NCBI RefSeq assembly: GCF_963678635.1
Contig: NC_087064.1
Location: 21,192,509 to 21,256,508, forward strand
Source of the DNA: Symsagittifera roscoffensis
Lineage: Eukaryota; Xenacoelomorpha; Acoela; Convolutidae
DNA length: 64,000 bases
Direction of reading: 5' to 3'
Part shown: positions 22,021 through 33,260 of the stretch, piece after piece
Position numbering within the stretch: position 1 is the first letter of the stretch
Layout: the number at the start of each line of letters is the position of its first letter
The notes under the pieces: generated by a model
The model's input: only the letters and a program-made list of their open reading frames with translations
Database searches by the model: none
What the model was told of the DNA's origin: nothing
Position numbers and translations under genes: made by a program

Positions 22021-23779
22021 ATGTGGGATCGGGAGAATAATAGTGAAGATGATTTGGACCTCATCTACAAAGGCACGGATGCTAGAGGAGTAGGGCCACA
22101 AAAACAAAATGACCAGCAATACTTGCCGGAACCCACATTTACCCCTGTCGAAACTGTGGACACAGAGACTGCCACAACAACTGCCAATCCGCAGGGTACA
22201 ACGTGTACCTCTACAGACGCAAACCCGGGTAAACGACGGAGCCAAAGTCCAATCGGAGCCACTTAACCAACAAGACGCAATTACGCTGGAGAGCAGCGAC
22301 GACGAGTATGATGAACAAATCCTCAAGAAATTTCCGATAGATGCGCATTTGCCTGTTTCAAACAAACCTTACGACGCGTTAAAACTCAAACGATCATTTC
22401 TAATGGAAAAGTCAAACAAACTTGAAACTTTAAGAACGCGCAAACCGATAAGATCGCTCACCAATCAGGAAAAACAAAACCTACAAGGGGCTTCCCTAGT
22501 ATTTTTAAAAGACCGCTTTAAAAGTCCCGCGCACACAATTGACCCTAAAACTGGACGTCGATTAGAACAGGTAGCTCAAAAATCGGGAACAAAGTAAAAA
22601 CCTGGGCACGTTTGGGGCACAATTCAAAATTATTGAAAATGGTTCTGTTCAAAATTACTCTCCACATACTTCGTGGATAAGAGAGGATGGCAAACAACCA
22701 CGGGTAGTAAGAAACGATGGTTTAGCATTTATTCCGGATCCAAGGGTCTACGGAAAGTGTAGGCCGGCAGCTCTAAAAGATTTTGAGGCATATAAACATC
22801 TACCTCGAGCAAAACCGCGTGTTTCAGGGAAAAAGACCACGAAACCACTTTCTGCCACTGAGGATACACAAGTTACAATCAGTCCAAAGCGCTCACCTCC
22901 GGAAACGATTCAGGACGTCCTCCAACAATCGCTAAATAGAAAAGCCTTGGGACAACAAAAGCGGTTCAGTACCTTCAACAACAAATCGAAGTTCGCACAA
23001 CGCGCAAAGCAGCAAAACAAAAATCCCAAACCACAATAACGCACAAAAACATCAGGAAAAATGAGTCCCCAGAAAAACCGAAAGTAGATCTATCAAAGGT
23101 CCAATTCGAGTGCGACACATCCATTTCACTTTCGTCAGATACAGACGTGAACGAGAAAACACCGTCATCTGATAAACCAGCCGCGAAACGGGTTGACATA
23201 TAGGCCACACCCAAACAAATGTCATCCGAAATCCGACGATCGTCGAGACAAAGGAAAAGTGCACTGGCCACCAAACTGGGAGAGGCTATACCAATTGCGC
23301 AAATTGCAGAAACTTCTGTACCTTGCCTAGTAGCACACGTCGAACTCGCTACAGCCGACGTCAGCAGCCAAGCTCAGCTAATCGTAACCCCGCAAAACAA
23401 CCAGAATTCGGTACCCGAAACACTCCCGTCACTCAGTTCCTCCGAGGAAACAATATGTACAGAAATACATATTGAGTCAGCAACCCCAGAAAATACGAGA
23501 AACAAAAATTTGGACAACACTACAGCGGCGATGAAAACAACAAGCTCCCGATACATCTTGGACAAACCCAGGACAACAGAAGAGTCGTTCAGCAAAGATT
23601 TCGAGGAGGCAATTAATATACTCCATGCCATTTCACCGGTACGAGGAACCTCTATGACCTTTCAACGAGAAAGAGAGAACACAACAGAACAAACCGCCTC
23701 ACATACCGCAATACAAATGGATAAAAATCCACAACAAGAAGATAACAGTGTCACTGAAAAGGAAAGAGGGAATAAGTGA
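22021..23779 (+). pseudogene. Element A 3' region: long, polar, unrecognised reading frames
   Basis: About 1.7 kb of mostly open but shifting frames follows integrase. Pieces are 22109-22597 (ESSDDEYDEQILKKFP), 22605-23037 (SWIREDGKQPRVVRNDG) and 23219-23779 (EIRRSSRQRKSALATKL). They are rich in Ser, Thr, Gln, Lys and charged residues, with no signal peptide, membrane helix or Cys pattern, so they do not look like an envelope. They may be a disordered C-terminal extension of Pol or a third ORF. Confidence 0.5.
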
Positions 23780-23806
23780 AGTATTCACTTAATCAAAAAC
23801 GGGAAA

Positions 23807-24147
23807 TGTTATCCGTACGGATATTATAGCAAAACATCATTTACTAATGATATAGAATTAGGTGCTAGAACTACCAGTTGGTAATGATTACATACTATAA
23901 ACATAACTGATTATGTAACACATATAAAAGTCTGATGATTAAATAAGTACCTATTTATACGTAATGACATATGTACTAATTGTTATGAAACACTGTCTCT
24001 CAATTGATTCGAGGTCAGTGTTAGCCAGATTTAAACATTGTTAGATGACTTTAAGTTGTTTTCTTAACCGTTCATTTCTCAGTTAGCGTTCAGCATAGGC
24101 TTAGACGAAAATAGATTATACCTCACCAAATGGATGAGGGTATAACA
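23807..24147 (+). repeat. 3' LTR of element A
   Basis: Starts TGTTATCC, ends TATAACA, and is preceded by a purine tract AAAAACGGGAAA (23795-23806) placed as the plus-strand primer. It is 341 bp against 336 bp for the 5' LTR, mostly because of five extra bases near its right end. Confidence 0.9.
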
Positions 24148-24152
24148 ACTGG

Positions 24153-24704
24153 GATACTACAGAAAAAGCGATAACTAACGGTGGCCCTTTAACCCGGTTT
24201 TGCAATGTAATAATTGAGATCGATTATTTCCAATCGTTAAGGAAATCTGTCTGCTCAGCAGAATTTGATAATTTTAATCTAGCGTTTAGGGAATGGATCA
24301 AAATTTGTTAATAATGCTGCCTTACTGGTGATTGCTTCTGTATTACTAATATAGAATAGAAATTTAGAAGAAAGTAATCAGAATCTTAATGTAAATGCAC
24401 CATCAGAGTTCAACAAAAAACTAATATTATGAGACAGTTTTACGTTTCTTGCATCAGCGGGTGGTATGCTTTGTTTTTCTGATTTTCGATATGATTATTG
24501 CAGCTTTATACTATGGCGCTAGTCTGCTAATTAATGGTCAGGTAAAAACGGATTCAAGAGAGGACAATTCTGGTTTTCGACTTTGTAAATGGTTTTTTTT
24601 CCGGCATGCACTCGTTCTTCAAACTTAGTAATGTCAGAAATGTTTTCAAAAAAACTTCAATTTCTAAGATTCAAGTAAAATTTTGGAGACCATCAAAAAG
24701 AAAA
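24153..24704. other. Host DNA with a short paralogous block
   Basis: No intact gene. About 24190-24250 and 24430-24565 align by eye with 43775-43850 and 44880-45020 on the other side of element B ('gttcaacaaaa', 'attattgcagctttatac' against 'gatgattgcatcggtatatt'). It therefore belongs to a duplicated host segment. Confidence 0.4.
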
Positions 24705-24707
24705 ATG

Positions 24708-26310
24708 TTAGTTATCCAATACATATACCATTAAATCGCCTATAATATGCTTACTTTTTTCCACCAAATGAGCAGTATTCTTATTATCATCAATGACGCT
24801 GCTTCTCAAAAAAGCAATCAAATCCACTTTGATTGTCTTGTCCGAAAGCAATTGCTCGCACTTACTTTCAAAAAAAATAATAGCATGTTTGTTTCGGATG
24901 TTATGACTCATAGTAATATATTACTTTCTTAATGAATCCTACCAAGCTTATATGAGGATGGGAAGCTATGGAGAGCCCAGACACTATATAAACTTGAAAA
25001 AAAAATTGTGTGACTAACTTCATGACAATCTGAACCTCATGAAACAGTTTAGCATGAATAAAGAATAAAAAACCAATTAATAGTTACGTGGTTTTTGGCT
25101 TCCTTAAAACTCCTCAATCATTTTTGAGGAGTCCTAATAACAGGAATGCTGAAGTGAAGTTTTTATGGCAAATGCACAAGATTTGAATAAATGAACTCAC
25201 CAACATTCGAATAAAACTGAAGGAGTTGAATCTCAGAATTAAAATTTGAAATTCAACTACATGCCTTACTATCAAAAGAATCACTTTGATTAATGTTTAA
25301 TTTCTGCAATCAATGAAACTCTGCATATTTGTGAATGGCTTTTTAAAACAAACCTCCTTTGTTTGCGCACGTTTTTGTTCCGACTTTCGATACGAAAGTA
25401 ACGGAATATTTGTGCTCGGGAATTTTTTTTCTCAGACAAATTTCGACTTTTTATCTAGCCATTTTTGACGGAATTTTTTTTATATCATTCAAAAGGTATT
25501 GTTGTCCTGAGCCTAAATTTGAAAAGATATTTTACCTGTGATCGTTTTTTGTAAAGTTATGAGGGTTTAAAGATTGCCATTTTGGCCATTTTGACCAATT
25601 TGGAACAATTAACGCGCGATATAATTCGCGCTATTAACGCGTCGTAAGCGGAGATTTAATCCGTTTTATAAATCGTTCCAAATTGGTTGAACGAAGCTTT
25701 TTTGCCATAATTAATTTGTTACAAGGAACGAAATCTCTCTTTTAGTACTTGATATGGCGTGTGGGGGGATGATTTTCATAAAAAAATTTCAAATTTTAGA
25801 AAAAAAATTTTCATTTTATTTTATTTCACTTATTTTTTTTAAATGTTTTTACTGCTGCTCCATAAATCTTAAAAGGCAGTCGGAACATTCAGGGCTTCGC
25901 CCTGATACGAGCAGTCTTGTCTGACTTTCGGATCTTCTGTGCGACAGCACACGTTCCGTAAATAGGTTTAATTCAGTTCTTTTTTCTACGCTACTATTTT
26001 GAATTATTTCAAGTTAGCAAATGAAACAAAGACGGAATCTTAAACAAAGTATGGTCGCCATTATGAAAATAGTTTTCAAAAAATGGTATGTATTGGAGAA
26101 AAACTGTGCCAAGGAAAAAAAAAAGCATATTTCAGATAAACTACATTAATTTTATGGCTACCATCAATTCACACGCAAAAAATGTCAAGTGGATGACACC
26201 GTCTGAATTGAACTTTCTAATAGAGTAACTGTTGATCAATACCCTTGTCTGCATAATGCGCTGTCTGATTTCAGACGGATAAGTTAGTGCTATTCCTGGG
26301 TTCTAAATCT
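24708..26310 (-). pseudogene. Unidentified gene P2, degenerate paralog of P1
   Basis: Three blocks correspond to P1 exons: about 26108-26310 (IMQTRVLINSYSIRKF.., one in-frame TAG), 24994-25163 (KLHFSIPVIRTPQK then TGA; KNHVTINWFFI) and 24708-24894 (CEQLLSDKTIKVDLIAFLRSS, stop TAA). The acceptor of the last block is CG instead of AG. Stops in two exons and the lost acceptor mark it as a pseudogene. Its upstream side is cut by an LTR at 26305. Function unknown. Confidence 0.5.
25376..25920 (-). repeat. R1 repeat, full length (~545 bp)
   Basis: One of the best copies. It begins TGTTCCGACTTTCGATACGA and ends with GGCAGTCGGAAC, the hairpin CAGGGCTTCGCCCTG and GAGCAGTCTTGT. It sits in the P2 intron. 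Confidence 0.8.
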
Positions 26311-26619
26311 TCTTATCCTAATACCGATCCTAATCTTACTCTTATATCTGCTAGTCTCAGGGTGTTTAACTAGTCTCTGCTAGGCTCAAAAGATCTAGAG
26401 TATAATGGCTTATTGCGATTGCTAAAGGTCTCTTGGAGAGGTAACTAATTTCTAAGTTAAATTCAAATCTCTCTGGTGCTGAAATTACAAGTAATTTCAG
26501 CACTTACAAATAAGTGGATTGTTAGTTAGATGGATCGTGATTGGTTAATATTAAATATTTTATAGAGATAAAATATCCAATTTATAACCAATATTAAATA
26601 TAGTTTATATCTGGTTTCA
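26305..26619 (-). repeat. Extra element B LTR, left outer copy
   Basis: About 315 bp matching the 333-bp LTRs of element B from 'taataccgatcc' to 'tatctggtttca'. It lacks the outermost ~25 bp and carries 'ggtttca' where the others have 'ggttcca'. Confidence 0.8.
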
Positions 26620-27140
26620 ACACCACAGACAGGGGGATTAGATTTGTCTATTAGACAATTAGAAAAATAAACAAATAATTCAAAAAATGCCTGAAACCAG
26701 ACTTTTAATTGATGGGAAAAAAATATATCCCTATCATTTTTAGCGTTTGTTTGTCTGATAAGCGTAATGAAAATACCTCAATATTCGACGTAATAAATTG
26801 CTAGATGAGATTTAAGCAACGTTTAAAACTTTAGGATGTTATTAATCCTCCTTTTCTGTTTCACACAAATTTGAGTCTTAGAATGAAAACTGTGATCTCA
26901 CAAGCCTATGCATACAGAACTAATATGATTGAAACTACCTGGCATGTCAAATGAAAAATTGAAATCTTTTCAGATGGGAAAACGAGATAAAAAAGCCCAG
27001 TCGAGATGTACTGCCCAATTTCAAGCTCGACTTGAGCGGTTCGAGAGGTTACTATATACAGAAACATCAGAAACATACCAAAAATATACGGTGAAAGGCC
27101 AACAAACCGAAAATAGCATAACAATTGCAACAAGCCAAAA
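26620..27140. repeat. Spacer between two LTRs, repeated at 43896-44415
   Basis: A 520-bp segment with no known protein. It is nearly identical to the segment on the far side of element B (single-base differences seen). It contains one 81-codon plus-strand frame (MSNEKLKSFQMGKRDKKAQS start) preserved in both copies but overlapping the LTR at its end. Unrelated to the element B leader, so it may be the body of a small non-autonomous partner element. Confidence 0.6.
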
Positions 27141-27473
27141 CGGCCGGATAGATTCGTGCAACTTCTTAGTCTAATACCGATCCTAATCTTACTCTTATAT
27201 CTACTATTTTCAGGGTGTTTAACTAGTCTCTGCTAGGCTCAATAGATCTAGAGTATACTGGCTTATTGCGATTGCTAAAGTTCTCTGGGAGAGGTAACTA
27301 ATTTCTAAGTTAAATTCAAATCTCTCTGGTGCTGAAACTACAAGTAATTTCAGCACTTACAAATAAGTGGATTGTTAGTTAGATGGATCGTGATTGGTTA
27401 ATATTAAATATTTTATGGTGATAAAATATCCAATGTATAACCAAAGAGTAATTATAGTTTGTATCTGGTTCCA
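27141..27473 (-). repeat. 3' LTR of element B
   Basis: On the minus strand it starts TGGAACCAGATA and ends CTATCCGGCCG. The preceding bases (CCCCGGATGGG) are where a purine tract would lie but are only partly purine. Same length as the 5' LTR with a few percent of differences. Confidence 0.8.
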
Positions 27474-27511
27474 CCCATCCGGGGTTTACAGAGTTTTGAA
27501 TCTTAAATCTT

Positions 27512-27904
27512 TTATCTGTAATGAAAGATGGATGTTGGTCGTTGTTGTTTGACGAGCATCACTTCCTGTTTTTTTCTTGGAGAAGAAAGTTCCAGGAAGC
27601 TGGAGTCATCGATAGGAAGTTTGTTAGCTATCGTTTGACAAAGACTTTGACTATCAAAGAAATCGATCTGATTCAAGATGGTTTGTTATGATCCTCTGTT
27701 CTTGATTGGTTGTGTAGAACTGTGTTTCGATCTGTTTTGGGAATGGCGTGAAGATCGTGTTTGGAAGGGATGCCTTGTAACTCGGATCTGTACGTATACT
27801 TGAACATCGATGTGGTCATTGGTCTGAGTCAATGAAGTCCTTTTCTGCGAAGTCAAGTCGTACTCTAAATTCTTTATGAGTCGTGATTGTGAGCGGCATG
27901 TCAA
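27512..27904 (-). pseudogene. Small basic reading frame near the 3' LTR of element B
   Basis: A frame of about 130 codons with one internal TAA. It is Arg/Ser/Thr/Gln-rich at first (MTCRSQSRLIKNLEY, RHPFQTRSSRHSQNRSKHSS) and more acidic later (LPIDDSSFLELSSPRKK), ending at TAA 27512-27514. No family recognised. A small accessory gene of the element is possible but so is chance. Confidence 0.25.
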
Positions 27905-27914
27905 TTGTATTTAG

Positions 27915-28640
27915 CCATTCTGTTTTTGGTTTGGGTTTGTCTTGCGACTTTTTGGTGTTTTATTGTTTCTTTTTTTGACCTGGTGATAGTCTTCAAAAGA
28001 ATAAATTATCCAGTTTAAAGCTGGTTTAATCCGGTTTGGGTACCGTGGGTTTACTTTTCTTAGTCATGCTGTTAGTTTATGGTTTCTGGTGTTTAGTAAG
28101 CTGCGTTGGTTAGTTTGGTTATCATATAATTCCATTCCAACCGGGTTAAAGGAAAAATGGAAACTTGTTATTGCTTGTTTGAGTTGTTGTTAGTGCAAAC
28201 TTAAATTTGAATTCATTATTTTAAATATTCTTCGTGGGCGAGCTGTGCGATTGTGGATAGAATTTCTGTGCGTTTGAACAAAATTTATAGAAAAGGTTAG
28301 TACTGCATTTCATTTGTATGAATTTACTGCTTTAAGACTAAATTTTACTGATTTTGGGATTGAAAAGTATACATTGATTTTCATCGTATTTAATTTTAAT
28401 ACATTTGGGAAAATAATTTGGAAATGAATTTACTAGTTTGAATTGACTTTTACTGCATCATTTAGTGCTATTGGTTATAGAGAGTTTAAAATGGAGAACA
28501 GAGTTTTTATTTTTATTTGTCTTTTCTTGTTTTGAAGGTGATTGTGATGTGAAGACTAAAGAAAATGCTAATTACTGAATAAAATTGTTAGTTTAGTTTT
28601 GAATTAGTTAGTTTGAAAATTAATAAATTCATAGTTACCT
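27915..28640. other. Element B 3' non-coding region
   Basis: Between the small basic frame and the accessory ORF I see no motif-bearing frame on either strand. T/G-rich on the plus strand like the rest of the element. Confidence 0.4.
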
Positions 28641-29844
28641 TTAATCGTCGGGGAAAAAGCCGTGTGGAAAAATTTCGTGAATGGCGTCTGAGGTAGTTAG
28701 TAGTTTTGCTAGTATGCGTATGTTTTTAGTTTGCAACAGTGGCCAAAGCCATTGCAGTGCTTTGATGGTGTTTAGTTCTTCGGTGCCTACTGCGAGTTCA
28801 TGAGGTGTGTTCTGGATTAGATTATAAATTTTATGGTTATATTTAGTATTATGAATGAATTCTAAAATGGGTACTTCTATAGGTTGAATTTATTCATGCG
28901 AAATGATCAGTGATCGGGATTCTTCGTCGTTGAAGGTCTTCGTGAGGGGACAAAATATATACATTTGAGTGATGGGATCATAATTTCGGAGGATGCCTTG
29001 AAAGTTAGTATTTTCAATGCAATACGTGAAGTTTAGGAAAAATGGTGAGCTGTATTTGGAATCAATGAATTGAAATCTGTGGTGGGGTTGACGTGATGGT
29101 GTGTGTAAAAAAAAATGATTTTGGATAAAGCTATAGTAAGTATAAGTATGTGTTTGCTTAGTTCTCAACATGATGTCGCGTGAGCAGTGCAAATCGCGTT
29201 CTTTTGGTGTCAGGAAGTGAAAAGTTACTGAAAATGTTTGAAATTTTTCATGAAATGATTCATATGCTTGGATGTCTGATAGTGCTTCTGAAATAATGTG
29301 ATCATGCTTTTTATCAAGTATGTTAAGTGTGAATATGTATGATGATTTAATAAAAAACTTTTCTGTGATTTGTGGGTTAGCAAATTGATCGTCGTCAAGA
29401 AATTGGCCTTGATTAGATCTGATGATGTTATGATCGTAAAATTCAATTGAGTAGTCGTTAGCGCGGGATGCAGTGATTGTTTTTAGTTCTTTTTTTACAT
29501 CCTACGTATGTAAATTGTCGGGGGGTGAGTGCTGTGGTTAATCTGAATAATTCGTCCTTATTTCTTTCAATATCGATAGTGGTGTTATAAAGTGGTAGCG
29601 TAAGGGGGTTAGTGAAATTATAATAAGCTGTCCAATGAAGTGTGGGTATTAATACATGTTCATCTACAAAGTGACGTGGTTCAGGGTTAGGGTCGGATTG
29701 ATTTAGTGTATATTGGGGAAAAAAGGTGGGGTTATTTGGAGAAACTTTGTAGTATTGAAGTGGTCTTGATATATTCTCGGGCGGTTCCGGATTTGGATTG
29801 GAGTGGGTGATTTGGGAATTTTCGTTTAAAAGTTCTATAAGCAC
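28641..29844 (-). pseudogene. Element B accessory ORF downstream of the envelope (unknown)
   Basis: Roughly 400 codons of coding-like sequence after the envelope, broken once by a frameshift (about 29,470) and once by an in-frame TAA (about 28,887). Pieces: 29458-29844 (NPEPPENISRPLQYYKVSPN, LHWTAYYNFTNPLTLPLYN), 28890-29457 (SIEFYDHNIIRSNQGQFLDD, FANPQITEKFFIKSSYIFTL, FHFLTPKERDLHCSRDIM) and 28641-28886 (LEFIHNTKYNHKIYNLIQ, LNTIKALQWLWPLLQ, end FPHGFFPDD). There is no signal peptide or membrane helix. The balanced composition argues for a real former gene. I know no Ty3/gypsy protein with this look, and its function is unknown. Confidence 0.5.
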
Positions 29845-29890
29845 GGTTAGTACTGTTGGATGATTCTGTGGAAGTTGATGATTGAGCTAA

Positions 29891-32800
29891 TTATGGAGTA
29901 TAATCTGAAATTGGTGTGGGTGTTGGTGGATTTGATGTTGTTATTGTTGATGATAATTGGCGAATAGTTAGTGTGTGGGGAGATAGCAATTGTTGTTGGA
30001 GTGTTATAAAATTATCTAGTTCTTCGGAATTTTGGATATTATCTGGGGAGTTGTTTGTGGAGCGGTCATTATTAAATGGGGAGTAGGTTGGGGTTACTTG
30101 AGAAGGAGTGTAGGGGGATGTATGTTGGCTATGGGATTGTATAGACTTGAAAGGGGGTTTGGAAAAGGTTGTTGAGCTGGTCGGGGTATGTGTAGAAGGG
30201 GATGGTTCTGAATCGGCGAATTCGTCGGGGGTTTCAATATCGGAATTATTAAATTGTGAAATTGTTGTATAAATTGTGATGTCTGAGTTAGTGTCAGAAT
30301 TCATGCCTGATGATGTGTTAGCTTGTTGTGAATCAGGTGGCGGAAAAGCAAAAAGTGAGATAATAGGGAGTGGATTTTGGAGGTTGGCAGGGTGGGAGTT
30401 TGATCGGTGGAGTGATCCAATTTGTCTGTCCATCGTTGGCTAAAAAAATGATCGTTTTGAGATTGAAAAGTGGTGGTATGGGGCTGTTCAATAATTTGTT
30501 CGTTTGTGTCGTCAATTGGCGGGTGTTGTGTCACTATGTGTTGGATGGGGCTTTGTATGTGGCTGGGTCTGAAGTTTGTGGGGTTTGTGATTGCTAAGTT
30601 TCGAAAATTTTGTGAGACTAAAGAGAATGGATGATTGTTTGGCAAATGGGGTGCCGTAGGTAATATGTTTGTATTGTTATTTGAGTCATCGTATGTGTTG
30701 GGATTTGTTGATAGTTTTGTATTGTATTCTCTAATTTGTGCATCTAGGAGGATTCTATTTATTGATGATGAAAATGTTCCAAAAAATCCTGCAAATAGTA
30801 TGCGTGCTACGCTGGCTTGTCTATTTACTTGTGTATGTATTGCGCATGTGTTATAGATTCCTTTTAGTAATGAGAAAAGAAATCCAATAAAATTAAACAT
30901 TGCGTATAAGATAGTCAATCTTTCTAAAATGTAATATGGCCATCCTAGAAAGGCTAAAACTTCGTTTTTCAAATTTACAAAACTAAAGATATTGATTAGT
31001 GATATATCTTGTGGTCGATATTTTTCACCGTTTAAATATATGTAATCTTTGATGTCTTTAAAATATCCGCTGTATTCTTGTGCGTAAATATCTGAAAATC
31101 CTGCTGTTTCTGCAAGTTTTCTTAAATTTTGGTCTATTGATTGTCGTTGTTTAGTGTCCATTTGTGTTAGTAGTTCTTGAAACTGTTGTGTTCTAATGTG
31201 ATATTGTATATCGGATTTAGAATATATACCTTTGATTGTAAATCGATATTTGGGTTGCGAGCGATAGCTCGAATGCTTTCTGGTGAAAACTTTTTTAATG
31301 GTGGCAATATTGTCAGGTATGGTGTTAGTAGGTAGTATTTATATTCGTCGGGATTTAATTGTACAACGTTGTGGCTATTTTTTGATCCACATGGTACTGC
31401 TGTGTCCCAAAAATATGTTCGTCTTGAGAGTGTATCAACAAAATATACTTTATTTTTGTAGAATATGGGGATTCTTTTGTAACATCTTTTATCTTCAAAA
31501 ACGTATAAGGGTGATACTTTTTTGGTACAAGTGTAATACCATAAAATATTTCCTTCATAATCAATAAAATTTGATCTGTTTCCGGTTAACAAACATCCTG
31601 CTTATGGTTTTTTGAGGACTGCTAATGCTAGTGACTGTAGAATTTGTGTTCTTTAAAGATAACATAATTGGTGTAGTGTTTCTAGTTCGGAGAGTGACAT
31701 TTCTTGAAAAATTCTGCTTATTGTGTAATCTAGTTTCATGTCTAAACGTATATCCTAGTGAATCGCGCCAAAGTATGTGCGGTTCATGAGTGATAGTTCT
31801 TGTAATCGTGTACTATCGGCGTCTTGTGGTTTTAATTTTCCACCTATTCTTCCTATGTTTTTTCTAAAAGTTTACTGAAAACAAGGGTTTCCGTCGGTGA
31901 GTGAATGAGATGTGGCCATGGGGTCTACAATTAGATGTCCTGTATTCAAGTCGAAACCATGTTCGTATTCAACAAGAATTTCTGAGTATTGTGTTTTGTA
32001 AATCGATTTTTTATTTTTACATGCCAGTTCTGTTTCCGGGTATATTTGAAATCGTGTTAGTTTATTCTCGATGTTGTGGAGGCTTCTAAATTTGGCGCTA
32101 TTGCTTTTGATTTGATCAGGATTGACTTCTTCAAATGGTATTGATTCAATAAAATATTTTTGGTGAAATTTAATCATTCTAGCGTGTATTTCTGCGACTT
32201 GAAAAACTGTGCAGGTTTCTTCAGGAAACCATACTATGGTTGCTTGTGTGCGTGTTGTAGGATTGCAATGTCTTTGGTCATTTTTGCAAGGGAGTGTAAT
32301 GCCTTGGTAAAGGGTTGTGTTGTCTTTTAAATCTCTTGTTAATTGTACTTTTTCGAGTTGTATTTTCCAATCAAAAAACATTATTTCTTGATATTTTTAT
32401 TTTTTATATCTGCTTCGCAATTTGAGGGATTATTGATACCTATGTGTGGTATCTAGTGTTTATCATGGAGATCGTATGTCAGTCTTCCATGTGTTCCATG
32501 AAAAAGAAAATTTTTGTCTAGTCTAATGTGACCTTGGTGTTTTTCAAGTTCTGCTTGATGTGCTAAGTCTGGGAAAACTTGAAAATTTACAAGTTTTCTA
32601 TGTGTTCCATCGTTTTGTGTCAAGTTTAATCGTCTAAGTTCATTCTTACAAATTTGAGGGCTAAGATGTAGTAATCTTTCTATATTTTTTTGATAGAAAG
32701 CTTCGTGGTCTAGTCGGTTTTTATTTCCGTTTGAAACTTGCGAGCAATGTACTTTCTTTTCGGAAAATGTTGCTGTAAATTTGTATCCTGTTAAATGTTG

Positions 32801-33044
32801 TTGATCGGGCTTTTGAGTATAGTGTGGCTACAATATTTGTTGTTTCTATGGCTTGCGGTTCGGATTCGCCTTGTGTGACTTGATTTATAGCGTATTTGGG
32901 TAGTGTTTTTTGTTCGTTTTCTTCACAATCATAGTCTGTTACTAATAAATCCTGAGGTCCTGTACGAGGGGATGGATTTGTATGTTGTTCGGACAAAATT
33001 AGAAAAAGAATGTGTTGAAACGTAAATATCTTTAAAATATACAT
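29891..33044 (-). pseudogene. Element B probable envelope glycoprotein, broken
   Basis: A reading region of ~1,000 codons after Pol. It begins with a hydrophobic leader (MYILKIFTFQHILFLILS) followed by VTDYDCEE. Pieces continue through 31872-32381 (LTRDLKDNTTLYQGITLPC, CTVFQVAEIHARMI) and 31167-31592 (NILWYYTCTKK, DKRCYKRIPIFYKNKVYFVD, TAVPCGS). A single membrane helix (RLTILYAMFNFIGFLFSLLK, about 30840-30910) precedes a long Pro/Ser/Thr-rich cytoplasmic tail (to 29891). Signal peptide, Cys-bearing ectodomain, one C-terminal helix and tail make an envelope. The YDC start and the Cys-Tyr-x-x-Ile-Pro-Ile block recall chuvirus-type glycoproteins captured by other arthropod retroelements; that link is tentative. 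Several stops and frame changes inactivate it. Confidence 0.65.
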
Positions 33045-33260
33045 GTGTATGATAATCCGGAGTATGGGTTATAAAATGTGAAATATCCAATTGTGTTTTT
33101 GGTATATCTATCGTATTTATATATTACTTCAGTTGTTATAAATGGAGGAGGTAGTGATTGAGCTGTTATGTTTAGTGGACTTAGGGGAAAAGGATGTTGA
33201 ACAATATCATTAAGTTCTTAAACTTGATAATTGATAACTTGATAACTGTGATTTCAAACT

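Larger units (their letters stand above)
17009..24147 (+). mobile_element. Ty3/gypsy-type LTR retrotransposon (element A), complete but decayed
   Basis: A 7.1-kb insertion bounded by two LTRs and by the 5-bp duplication ACTGG at 17004-17008 and 24148-24152. The order gag, protease, reverse transcriptase, RNase H, integrase is that of Ty3/gypsy elements. Long frames are broken by several frameshifts and stops, so this copy cannot make a full Pol. The two LTRs differ by roughly 20 substitutions and a 5-bp indel by eye, so the insertion is not recent. Confidence 0.92.

Noticed and set aside
21769-22365. 198-codon minus-strand frame opposite element A
   Set aside because: Lies antisense to integrase and the 3' ORF of element A. 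Cys/Ser-rich shadow frame without any feature.
2500-25920. CRISPR-like array from repeated R1 blocks
   Set aside because: Repeats are ~530 bp, dispersed and in both orientations, in a eukaryotic setting; not a CRISPR array.
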